A stretch of 64,000 nucleotides of DNA, from positions 2,914,001 through 2,978,000 of the forward strand of contig JAYKYS010000005.1 of the NCBI GenBank assembly GCA_036924285.1. Reading direction: 5' to 3'. This document shows positions 47,086-57,179 of the stretch, piece after piece. The notes beneath the pieces are model-generated. The model saw only the letters and a list, made by a program, of their open reading frames with translations, was not told the DNA's origin and made no database searches. The position numbers and the translations under genes are program-made. Origin of the DNA: Asterella californica (lineage: Eukaryota; Streptophyta; Marchantiopsida; Marchantiales; Aytoniaceae). Position 1 is the first letter of the stretch, and every line of letters starts with the position of its first letter.

Positions 47086-48530
47086 AGTGTCGTGTCGTGG
47101 ATCGGCTCTCATCTGAAAATCTGTTTGCGATATTTATCATTATTACTCCAAAGACACTCATGGGACTAAAAATGAGACTTCGGCACAACTTCGGATCTTC
47201 ACTTTCATCGCATCAATGGGTAGAGTTCCTTGTTAGCTTTCCATAAGCACTTTGGCTACTTCATTTGGACACCTAGTGGAGAAGTTACGAGACTCAGAAG
47301 ATGGGTAAAACAAGCTAGACCATAGCTTACGAGCTTTTGGCACAACTTCGGATCTTCTCTTTCATCGCATAGTGGGTAGAGCTCATTGTCAGCTTTCCAT
47401 AGGCACTTTGTCTCTTCATTTGGACGTCTAGTGGAGAAGTTACGAGACTCGAAAGATGGGAAATTAAGCTGAGCCTTAGTTTACTTTTGCTGACTGGGTA
47501 TTTGCAGCTCCATATACTATACTAAGGACGCAAGGGCCTGCTTCCTCATTATCTGTGAATTCTTGTACGTACAGTGTCTGAAGTAAAGGGGCAGCTTAAG
47601 AGGTTAGTTTGTTTTTGCGACTTGTCGGTAGACGATTTCGAGAATTTAGAAATCCAATGTATGCGCAAGGTGTCATTGGGTTCAGATCTGTGCAGACTAC
47701 GCGTTGGTTAAGACGGTTCGTGAAGAGGTGGATCGAGACTATGTTCTAGAGGAAATTGAGACGCATGAGAGGTTTTTGAAGACTTCAATGATTTGTGAAG
47801 GAGAGTTGGACCGTTCGGACCGTCCCGGAGTTCAAACATGCTGTCCTTGGATCCATCGGGATCAGAACGCCGAGTTTTTCAAGAAATTGAAGACGATACG
47901 AAGTTTCATCGGACGATTTGGGAGTTCTGGATGAAATTGGCTCGCAGGGAAGCGCATGCGTCAGTTTTTTACCGCCTATGATCTGAGATTGGATTGTTCT
48001 TCGCGATCGGTGAACCAAGCTCTTCATTCTTGGTGCCTATGTGATAAGGGAGTCTTCACCTACGCACAAAGAAGACCGTGTGTGGATTGGATTGTTGGTT
48101 TGGGTGTGATAAGCAAGTTTGAGTCGCATGGAGTCGATTTATGTCAGTTTTTTGCATCTTGCGATCAAATTTCTTGCGTGGTTTTGCGAGGGGAACTCCA
48201 AACGGCTTGTTTGGAGTCTCATTGGGTTCAAAGTAGCTAGATCTACCTATCAGAGAAGACGGATATCAGATCAGACTTTCCGTTTGGACGGTATGTGCGA
48301 TTTTAAGTCGCATGAAGGAGTTTTAGAAGGTTCGGTCATCTGCGACCGATCAGAGATATATCCCCTGTTGGGAGTGGGATATGAAGGTTTTTTGGACTAA
48401 CGGAGGCAAGGAAGAAGAACCTATCGATATCTTAAGACCGTTTGACGAAAAGAGAAAGTTCTTAGATAGACTTTTTTCGGTTCCTTCGTTACGGTTTTCA
48501 TCTTTTTGCGTTCGTTGGAGTTCTAGTTCT
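47086..48530 (+). repeat. Decayed gypsy LTR, copy 1
   Basis: It starts GTGTCGTGTCGTGG and contains two copies of a 157-bp subrepeat (ACTTCGGATCTTC-type at 47190 and 47347). It then carries blocks that recur in copies 2 and 3: TGACTGGGTATTTGCAGC, GTTCGTGAAGAGG, GTGTGTGGATTGG, and GGAGTTTTAGAAGGTTCGGTC at 48316. It ends at about 48530, where pol remnant DNA begins, next to a perfect hairpin. Confidence 0.7.
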
Positions 48531-48550
48531 AAACCAACTAGAACTCCAAC
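48514..48550. repeat. Perfect 15-bp hairpin at the LTR/pol junction
   Basis: GTTGGAGTTCTAGTT at 48514-48528, loop CTAAACC, then the exact reverse complement at 48536-48550. It stands exactly where LTR-like sequence gives way to pol-like sequence, and may mark an abortive reverse-transcription or repair event. Confidence 0.75.
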
Positions 48551-49930
48551 TGGACGGATGGGAGGTTTCAGAGAGTTCGAAGGAAAGCCTACAACTTCAT
48601 GTTGCAAGATGAGTTTCTTTGGAAGCGACAAAAGTAGAAAGGTGAGATACCGCTACGAGTGATTTGCAACAAAGAAGATCAGCAGAAGTTGCTCAAGGTA
48701 TTTCATGAGAGTCTTTGGGATGGACATCGAGAGATTTGGACCACTTTTACGAAGATGAAAGAGCGATATTGGTGAAAAAACATGTACATGGATGTCGTAT
48801 CTTTTATGGAGTCTTGTTTGACATGTCAGATGTATTCGAACATCCGGCCTCGAGACGGATTACACCCGACTTATTCGTTGACAATCCACTTCAAGTGGGT
48901 TGTAGACTTGGTGACCATGTCAGTTAGATTGTGGTAGATGAGATACTTGGTACTTGCTCGAGAAGATCTTCCAAATCAAGTTGAGGGCAGGGCGCTTCGG
49001 ACAAAGACAACTGAAGGAATATGTAGATTTCTCTTGGAAGAGGTTGTTTGTCAATATGGATGTGTGGGAAAGATTATTGCAGATCGAGGAGAGTTGGATG
49101 CACATGAGACTCGTGAATTCTTTGCAAGGTGTGGGATGAGGTTGTCACTGGAAACTGCTTACAACCCCGAAGGGCATGTCAAGAGTGAACGAGGTCATCC
49201 GCTCATTATGAAGGTTTTGGTGAAGGCTTGCAACGGAAGGGTGTGCGAGTGATCTCGACTCTTGTCATTTGCGTTATGGACAGATCGAATGACGCATAGC
49301 TCGGTGACATGTTACATGCTTGTGGAACTCATCACAGGTCAGAAACCTATCATGCCGATTGAAGAACACGTTTTGACACGAAGTATGTTATCTTGGGAAG
49401 ACAATCTGACTAGAGAAGAGCTTCTTGCTGTTCAAATTAGGCAGTTAGAGAGAAGACCTGAGGATATCCAAGCTGCTTTGGATAGACTACAAGAAGCACG
49501 ATTGAAGAACAAGGTCAGATTCGATCAGCAACATCATTTGAGACCTAGGAAAATCAAGAAAGGTGATTGGGTGTTAGTATATGACAACAGTCTAGACAAC
49601 CATCATAGTGCACTTCGGAAGTTTTCCATGCGATGGTTTTGTCCGTATGTGGTGAAGAAGGTTCATGACAACACAACTTACGCCCTGCAAGAGTTGGACG
49701 GAACGAGCTTGAAGATACCAGTAGCAGATAAATGTGTCAAGATATTCAAAAAGAGACATGAGGAGGTCGATCTAGCAGATATCTTGACAGAATTTCAGTT
49801 TGAGGATGAAGATTATGCAGCAGAGCTTGAAGATGAGATTGACTATGATGAGAAGTATGTCGATAAGACGAGGTGCATGTCGGTCCACTCATTGATTGAT
49901 ATCTCTTGGTGCATACCGAAGGACTCACAG
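48551..49930 (+). pseudogene. Gypsy integrase remnant (zinc region, core and C-terminal part)
   Basis: Translated pieces in shifting frames read as integrase. A zinc region comes first (HESLWDGHRE, then CLTCQMY at about 48820). Core acidic sites follow in FKWVVDLVTM, IADRGELDA and GHVKSERGHP. A long C-terminal part in the frame 49262-49930 has LRPRKIKKGDWVLVYDN, KFSMRWFCPYVV and YALQELDGTSLKIP, the usual GKGD-like and capsule-like tail. The last residues are acidic (DEDYAAELEDEIDYDE). Stops near 48720, 48775, 48925 and 49250 show it is dead. The upstream gag, protease and RT are missing. Confidence 0.8.
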
Positions 49931-49944
49931 TTCAGAGGGGATGG

Positions 49945-50872
49945 ATGTCATGTCGTGGACCGGCTCCCATCTGTTTGTGATACTTATCATTATCGCTCCA
50001 AAGACATTCATGGGACTAAAAATGAGACTTTTGGCACAACTTCAGATCTTCACTTTCATCGCATCAATGGGTAGAGCTCGTTGTCAGCTTTCCATAGACA
50101 CTTTGTCTACTTCATTTGGATGCGTAGTGGAGAAGTTACGAGATTCGAAAGATGAGTAAAACAAGCTAGGCTCCAGCTTACAGACTTTTGGCACAACTTC
50201 GGATCTTCACTTTCATCGCATCAATGGGTAGAGCTCGTTGTCAGCTTTTCATATGCACTTTGTCTACTTCATTTGGACGCCTAGTGGAAAAGTTACGAGA
50301 CTCGAAAGATGAGAAAATCAAGCTGGACCTTAGTTTACTTTTGCTGATTGGGTATTTGCAGCTCCAGGCGCTATACTAAGGACGCAAGGGGCCTGATTCC
50401 TCATTATCTGTGAATTCTTGTACGTACAGCGTCTAACGTAAGGAGCAGCTTAAAGGGCTAGCTTGTTTTTGCGATCTATCGATGGACGGTTTTGAGAATT
50501 TAGAAGTCCAATGCATGCGCGCAAGGTGTCATGGGTTCATATCTGTGCAGGCTAGGTGTTGGTTAAGACGGTTCGTGAAGAGGCAGATCAGGGACTGTGT
50601 TCTGGGAGAAATTTTCCCTCAGAACACAGTCGAGTGTGTGGAAATTGAAACACACATTGTCCTTGGATCCATCGAGATCAGAACGTCGAGTTCTTCAGGA
50701 ATTTGAAGACGATACGAAGTTTCATCGGACGATTTGGGAGTTCTGGGTGAAATTGGCTTGCAAGGAAGCGCTTATGTCAGTTTTTAGTCATATACGACCT
50801 GAGATTAGGTTGTTCTTCGGGATCGGTGAACCAAGCTCTTCATTCTTGATGCCTATGCATAGGAGAAGACCG
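49945..50872 (+). repeat. Decayed gypsy LTR, copy 2 (truncated)
   Basis: It starts ATGTCATGTCGTGGACC directly after the integrase tail, as expected for a 3' LTR, and holds two 157-bp subrepeats (at about 50042 and 50199). It breaks off at GAGAAGACCG (50870), where copy 3 begins with TGCATGTCGTGGACCG. An inner part matches 47490-47740 and 51420-51690. Confidence 0.7.
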
Positions 50873-50873
50873 T

Positions 50874-52801
50874 TGCATGTCGTGGACCGACTCCTATTTG
50901 AAATTTAAACTTCGATGCTTGTCGCTCCAAAGACATTCATGAGAAGACAAGCTAGGCCTCAGCTTACGAGTTTTTGGCACCATTTTGGATCTCCACTTTC
51001 ATCGCATCAGTGGATAGAGCTCCTTGTCAGCATTCCATATGCACTTTGTCTATTTCGTTTGGACGCCTAGTGGAGAAGTTACAAGACTCGAAAGATGGAG
51101 AGAAAAAGCTAGGCCCCAGCTTATGGACTTTTGGCACAACTTCGGATCTTCACTTTTATCGCATAGATGGGTAGAGCTCATTGTCAGCTTTTCATATGCA
51201 TCTTGTCTACTTCGTTTGGACGCCTAGTGGAGAAGTTACAAGATTCGAAAGATGGAGAAAACAAGCTAAGCCCCAGCTTATGGACTTATGGCGCAACTTC
51301 GGATCTTCACTTTCATCACATAGATGGGTAGAGCTCATTGTCAGTTTTCCATGGACATCTTGTTTACTTCATTTGGACATCTAGTGATGAAGTTATGCGA
51401 CTCGAAAGAAGACAAAATCAAACTAGGCTCTAGTTACTTGCTGACTGGGTATTTGAGGCTTCAGGCGTTATATCAAAGACGCAAGAGGCCTGCTTCAGGA
51501 GATTATGACAGAACTTCGTACGTACAGAAACTGTGACAAGGGGGCAGCTTAAGGGTTAGCTTGTGTCTGCGATCTATCGATGGACGATTTGGAGATTTGA
51601 GAAGTCCAATACACGCGCGCAAGGTTCATTAGGTTCAGGTCTGTGCAGGCTACGCATAGGTTAAGACGGTTCTTGAAGAAACGGATCGAGGTGTGCGTAC
51701 TGAGGGAAATTGAGACGTAAGAGAGAGATTTGAGGATTTCAGTTACATGTGAAGGAGAGTTGGACCGTTCGGACCGTTCCGGAGTCCAAACTTGCTGTCC
51801 TTGGATCCATCGGGATCAGAACACCGAGTTCTACAAGAAAATGAAAACGATACGAGTTTTCATTGGACAGTTTGGGAGTTCTGAAGGAAATTGACTCGCA
51901 GGGAAGCGCTTACATCAAATTTTCGTTCGTCTGCGACTTGAGATTGGTTTGTTCTTCGCGATCGGTGAGCCAAGCTCTTCGTTCTTGGTGCCTACGCGAT
52001 CAGGGAGTCTTCATCTACTCATAGGAGAAGACCGTGTGTGGATTGGAATGTTGGTTTGGTTGTGGTGAGCGAGTTTAAGCCGCAGGGAGTCGATTTACGT
52101 CAGTTTTTTACAACCTGCGATCAAATTTCTCGTGTGGTTTTGCAAGGAGAACTCCAAACGGCTTGTTTGGAGTCTTGTTGAGTTCAGGTTGCTAGATCTA
52201 CCTGCCAGAGAAGATGGATATCAGTTTGGACGATCCGTTTGTGCGGTGTGTGCGGTGTGTGCGGTTTTAAGCCGCAGGGAGGAGTTTTTGAAAGTTCGAT
52301 CGTATGCGACCAAAAATTAACGATATCTCGACTATCGGGAGTCGGATCTGAAGGTTTCTTGAGCCAAAGGAGTTAGGGAAGGAGACCTTATCAACATTTG
52401 AAGACCATTTGACGAAAAGAGAAAGTTCTCAAATAGGTCTTTTTCGGTTCCTTTGCTACGGGTTTCGTTCTTTTGAGTTCGTTAGGGACTTAGTTGGTTG
52501 TGTACGGCTTGTGGTAGCTAGCTTTAGTCAAAAGCTAGTGCGTGGATCGCGTGATACTGGTGTGGCTCTTTTTGTTAACAAAGAGAAGTTTCTCTTGCTT
52601 TGAGCTACACTTCGACGGTTTTGGGTTAAGGTTCTGATTCAGGGGTTGTTTTTAAGGGCTTTGAAGCAGATTACAGACCGCTCTGGTCTGTTTTTCAGTT
52701 CTGTGCTCTTAGGAGAAAGAACCAACAGTGTACATACATTTGGAGTTGGTATATATCGCAACATTCGTTTTCGTGGTTGTTTTTCTGTCTTGTCTCTATT
52801 T
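50874..52801 (+). repeat. Decayed gypsy LTR, copy 3 (fullest)
   Basis: About 1.93 kb from TGCATGTCGTGG to a CA at 52801. It has three 157-bp subrepeats (about 50982, 51140, 51297). It is the most complete copy and shows the LTR order: subrepeats, GGGTATTTG block, GTTCTTCGCGATCGG block, GTGTGCGG block, then a CTTGTCTCTATTTCAGCA end. No coding frame is supported. The 52802-52878 spacer is unassigned. Confidence 0.7.
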
Positions 52802-55092
52802 CAGCACACAGCATCTCCACAAACAAGAACCTTGCGTTTTCCTGGACATTCTTCACGCAAAATCCGACGCGATACCGTGTATAGATTGGATTGTTGGTTT
52901 GGGTGTGGTAAGCAAGTTTGAGCCGCATGGAGTCGATTTACGTCAGTTTTTTACATCTTGCGATCAAATTTTTGCGTGGTTTTGCGAGGGGAACTCCAAA
53001 CGGCTTGTTTGGAGTCTCATTGGGTTCAAGGTAGCTAGATCTACCTACCAGAGAAGACTGATATCAGATCAGACGATCCGTTTGAGCGGTGTGTGTGGTG
53101 CTCACAAATTACAGGATTCACGAATTTTTTAAATTTTTAAGATTAATAACTTGTTTGTATAACTGAAGAAGCGTTGTTACTTAAGATTACTGCTTCCTTA
53201 GAAAGAAGATGATCTTATGAGCTTTTTAATAAGAAGTTGACTTCTTCGGAAGACAACCGTCTTCCGGGAAGCGTCTTCTCAGTTGCGTCTTCGGAAGACG
53301 AGAAGACGGCAGAAGACATCCATCTTCCGGAAGACAGCGACCGCGAAGACCTAACCATGAATTTCCAGGTAAAGGAGTAGGTGTACCTACTAGGTAACAC
53401 CAAGGTGGTAGGTAGGTCGGGTAAGTCACCTAAGGTCGAAACTCTTAATCTGCGGGAAAGATGCACAGGAAGCGCATTAGCGCATTCTAACTTCCCGCAG
53501 CAAGCACTTCTTGAGAAGATCGATTTCAGAGGGTGAGCTTCGAGTGAGGAGGCAGCAAGGTGGAATTGAGTGAGGATAGGATCGATTAGAAGCCGAAAGC
53601 AAGGCGAGGTCGAATTGCTGAAGCGCAGGAAGCGTACTGAGTGAAGAGCGTTTCTTGTAAACCTCTTGGAAGCTGACATTGGAAGCAGCTGAGTGGAATC
53701 GGAGGTGGACGACTTAATCAATTGAGACGTAGACAGGAGCTGACGACGGAAGCTGCTCAGTGGAGTCGCATTGGAGCTGGGACCAGAGCCAGAAACGCGC
53801 GGAAGGTCGAAGACAACTCGAGAAGCAGACAGAAGATTGTAGAGGTTCTTCCCATGTTCTTTTCCCCTCCCACTGCTTCTCGCCTTTGCTTGGTATCCCC
53901 CGCGCTTCCCCGGTTGGTTGCAGGCATCCTGATCGATTACCCCCCATCCCCATTTTTCCTATTGTGACATTGGGTGCGGAAGCGCTGCCCAATTTCTGTT
54001 AGGCATCTTCCTACTTCTTCTTGAGTTCAATTCGAGCTTCCATACCCATCGTCCTCAAATTAACGATCCCAGCTATCAGTTTCCCTACCCTACTATCTTT
54101 CTACCCCCGAAACCTTGAACAGAAGACGCTTCGGAAAATTGGAACATCTTCGGAAGACGCTTCTGAAACTTGATTGTCTTCGGAAGACTATCTTCGGAAG
54201 TCGACTATAACCAATTCGTATCAAGAGTGGATTTGTGTTGCTTTTGTGTTAAGAGAAGCTAGGTACGAATCCTGAGTGGTGTGGTGAGTTCTTTTGTTAT
54301 TTCGAGAAGTTGGAAGTCGGGAACCAGGCCTGTGTCTCCCGGTCTTCCAAGCTTCTCAACTCCACATCTTCCTCGAGAGACTAGAAGACTGAAAGGCTGG
54401 CAAAATGAGCGAGAAGACGTGAGGGTCCATTTCGGGTCTCTTCTGTCCGACCCATAGCAGCCATTCCTTCTTCTTCCCAAACTTAGGAGAGAGTCGTGAG
54501 AAGAATTGCTGGCAAAATCTGGAGAGAATGGTCGAGGATCATGTCTTCTCATCGAGCAGCAAGCTTCTTCTAAGTGCGTATGAGAGGTGAGAAGTCAGAA
54601 GAACAGAGTGCAAATGTCTTGAGTCTGTTGTGAGGATAGATTGTGCGTAGGAAGACGAAGACAGGTGAGACCAGTGAAGAGAAGCCTGACTTCGGGAGGT
54701 CTTCCGAGAAAGACATTGAATCGGAAACTGTCTCGGGTGTCTTCCCAGAGGCCACTGTCACCGCAGGAGCCCGCAACCATCTTCCGAACCTGTTATGCAC
54801 TTTATGTTTCACAAATCTTGTATCTTCTGATAGGAAGTAGGATGTAATGCAAGGTGGGTTGTCTTCTTGGTAATCCATGCGAGGCCTTGCGTAGATAGGA
54901 TTGTTTAGATATAGCTCGGAAGACGAGAGCTATCTAGGAAGTACTGTTAGAATCTCGGAAGACGGAGTAGTTGTCTTCTGGAAGACTAGTTCTGTCTTTT
55001 GAGAAGTAGAAGCTAGACTGTGGGCACTTGGGAAGGACTGAGCCTTCATCTCATAGTAGGTGCTTGTGGCTTAGTGCAACAGATCTTCCAGT

Positions 55093-56721
55093 ATGACGAT
55101 GTATCCTCGAGGGTTGGTGTTACCAGCAGCGGAGTTGGCCGAGGCCACGCCCTTCCTCAAAGAGTTGGGTCTCGATTTCTTCCTATGGGATTGGAACCTC
55201 GTAGACCAGAGACTTCTAGAGGAGGTGTGGGCAGCATTACCACCTCGCAACCGTGTACTTGCGAAGGCAGGAGTAGCTCGAGGAAGACCATCTTCTTGGA
55301 CTGAAGATTGGTGGCGCAGGGCTTTCCACATGCCAGAATCCGAGGACCGAGGGTATTGGCTTGAGAAGAAGATTTTGCCCATGATCGTGAGTGCGTGCAT
55401 GTGCTTGGGAGCACCACTTGTCTTTTCGTGGAAGACAATCAGGATAGGAATGGGTGGAAGATCGAATCTTACCGGGAGCCGAAGAAGCGACTTCTGGCGA
55501 AGCTGTTTTTGCATCTCTTTCCCAAGAGGAAAGGAGCAGAAGACGAGGTACCTTGGAGATCAGGACATGGAGTTCCTAGAAGCCGTGTATGCTGGAGAGA
55601 ATGTCAACTGGGGCGCATACGTCCACAACTATGTACAGACGGAGCTAGCGTACATGGGTACCCCGGCGGGAGGACACTTGACACCTTTCCTTTGCTACTT
55701 GTACGTAGCCATGGGGGATCTTAGGGGAGATCAGTTGGCAGAGTATGGGCCAACAGGGCAACAGGAGGTGAAGGAGGAGACCTCAAAAGACGATGACCGA
55801 GCAGCAGCCGCAACTCCCCCTCCAGCTCTGATGCCGCAGCTGAGGTCCGGCTCTCACCAGAAGACGCTTCTGGTGAGGGAAGACAAGTCTAGTGGGTCGG
55901 AAGACGTCACGCCTCCAAGGAAGATGGGTCCTAGAAGTGTACCTAGGGCCCAACTCCCTCATTCATTCAGGATCGGAGTCGGACTCGGAGGGAGAACCAC
56001 TGAGTACCCGATCGGAGCAGAAGACCGCTTCTACAACACCATGGAGTCTTCCGAAGACTCCAGAAGACAAGAGAAGAAGAGATACTCCTACTGCGATGCG
56101 GGGAAGCGCAGTGAAGAGAACCGCTCCTTCCATGAGCGATCTTCCATCCCAGAAGATGAGAAGAGTAGCTTCTTCTCGTGCGCAGAAGATGAAGGCCATT
56201 GTGGTGGAAGAGGCATCCTTGCCTTTGGAAGACAAGGTCGACACCTCAAAGCAGTAGTGGAGATGAACTTGTCTTCCGCAGGAAGAAGACTGGAAGAATT
56301 CAGCGCCTTCTTCCACAAGGAGATCCAGCCAGCTATGGAGTTGCTGGAGAAGAGAGCGAAGGCTCAGGAGAGGCCCGTGCAACCTGGATTCGGTCTGCGC
56401 ACCTTGCTGCGACAGGAAGAAGACCAGAAGAAGACAAAGTCGCTGGAAGCTAGTCTCCGCACCACGGAGAAGCTCGCAGTCAGATACCAGACGGAAGCAG
56501 CCGCTTCTGCCAAGGAGCTGGTACAGCTTCGGAAGAGCAACCAGGAGTTGCAGGCGCGTGTACAGCAGCGCGATCAGGAGGTCCTCCGAGTGCGGGAGAA
56601 GATCACCACTCTCGCAGAGGAGAAGATGACATGGGCGAAGCAGCGAGAAGCCGCAAAGCGTGAGTTGCAATTGAGAAGACGCAGCGAGAAGCAGCGGAGG
56701 CTCGTGCACAGGAGATGCTAG
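55093..56721 (+). CDS. Main ORF of the GAAGAC element, coiled-coil protein of unknown function
   Basis: A 542-codon open frame. The N-terminal 230 residues are compact and Trp-rich (LGLDFFLWDWN, VNWGAYVHNYV, GHLTPFLCYLYVAMGDL) and resemble, from memory, the 'putative plant transposon protein' domain carried by some gypsy elements. Residues about 400-540 form a long Glu-, Lys-, Gln- and Arg-rich coiled coil. Two inner stretches may be in the wrong frame. At 55440-55540 another frame reads more like protein (LLAKLFLHLFPKRKG). At about 55960-56250 the frame reading SGSESDSEGEPL is also more natural. The ORF may thus be a patchwork left by small insertions and deletions that stayed open. I assign no function. 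Confidence 0.5.
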   Translation: MTMYPRGLVLPAAELAEATPFLKELGLDFFLWDWNLVDQRLLEEVWAALPPRNRVLAKAGVARGRPSSWTEDWWRRAFHMPESEDRGYWLEKKILPMIVSACMCLGAPLVFSWKTIRIGMGGRSNLTGSRRSDFWRSCFCISFPRGKEQKTRYLGDQDMEFLEAVYAGENVNWGAYVHNYVQTELAYMGTPAGGHLTPFLCYLYVAMGDLRGDQLAEYGPTGQQEVKEETSKDDDRAAAATPPPALMPQLRSGSHQKTLLVREDKSSGSEDVTPPRKMGPRSVPRAQLPHSFRIGVGLGGRTTEYPIGAEDRFYNTMESSEDSRRQEKKRYSYCDAGKRSEENRSFHERSSIPEDEKSSFFSCAEDEGHCGGRGILAFGRQGRHLKAVVEMNLSSAGRRLEEFSAFFHKEIQPAMELLEKRAKAQERPVQPGFGLRTLLRQEEDQKKTKSLEASLRTTEKLAVRYQTEAAASAKELVQLRKSNQELQARVQQRDQEVLRVREKITTLAEEKMTWAKQREAAKRELQLRRRSEKQRRLVHRRC

Positions 56722-57179
56722 CACAGTCGGTGGAAGCGCTTCGGAAGAAGTTTAACTTCATCGCGGGTAGAGGATGGGATAGCGAGTCCAAGACAATGTT
56801 GGTGGAATGCCGCGAGAGCATGTTCAGGTATTTGGATCGGCAGATAGAGGGAATGAAGACACTCTATGGTCTTCCCTCGCTCCCGACACCTACAACTGCA
56901 TCTTCTCAAGCTCCAGCACCATCGACTGGATCCGGAATGGAGAAGGAGGAGTTCGACCTCGCTGTGCACTTGGTAGTGACAGCGTTGGAAGCCAAGAAGA
57001 CTCCAGAAGACGCCCCGGAAGACAAGATGTCTTCTGGAAGACATGAAGATGAGCCGTCTTCTCAGGTATTCCGCATGGAGGAAGCGACTTCCCCGGACCC
57101 CTATGATGTCGCCATGGTCCCTAGTCCCGCACCAGTACCTCAGAAGAAGGAGGAAGCACCACTCGACCCAACTTCCTAG
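56715..57179 (+). CDS. Second ORF of the GAAGAC element
   Basis: A 154-residue frame overlapping the end of the 542-codon ORF by 7 bases. It starts MLAQSVEALRKKF, continues the helical character of the upstream coiled coil, and ends in a Pro-, Glu- and Thr-rich tail. The overlap and continuity suggest it was once the C-terminal part of the same protein, now separated by a frame change. No domain is recognised. From 57180 to 58891 nothing else is supported. Confidence 0.45.
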   Translation: MLAQSVEALRKKFNFIAGRGWDSESKTMLVECRESMFRYLDRQIEGMKTLYGLPSLPTPTTASSQAPAPSTGSGMEKEEFDLAVHLVVTALEAKKTPEDAPEDKMSSGRHEDEPSSQVFRMEEATSPDPYDVAMVPSPAPVPQKKEEAPLDPTS

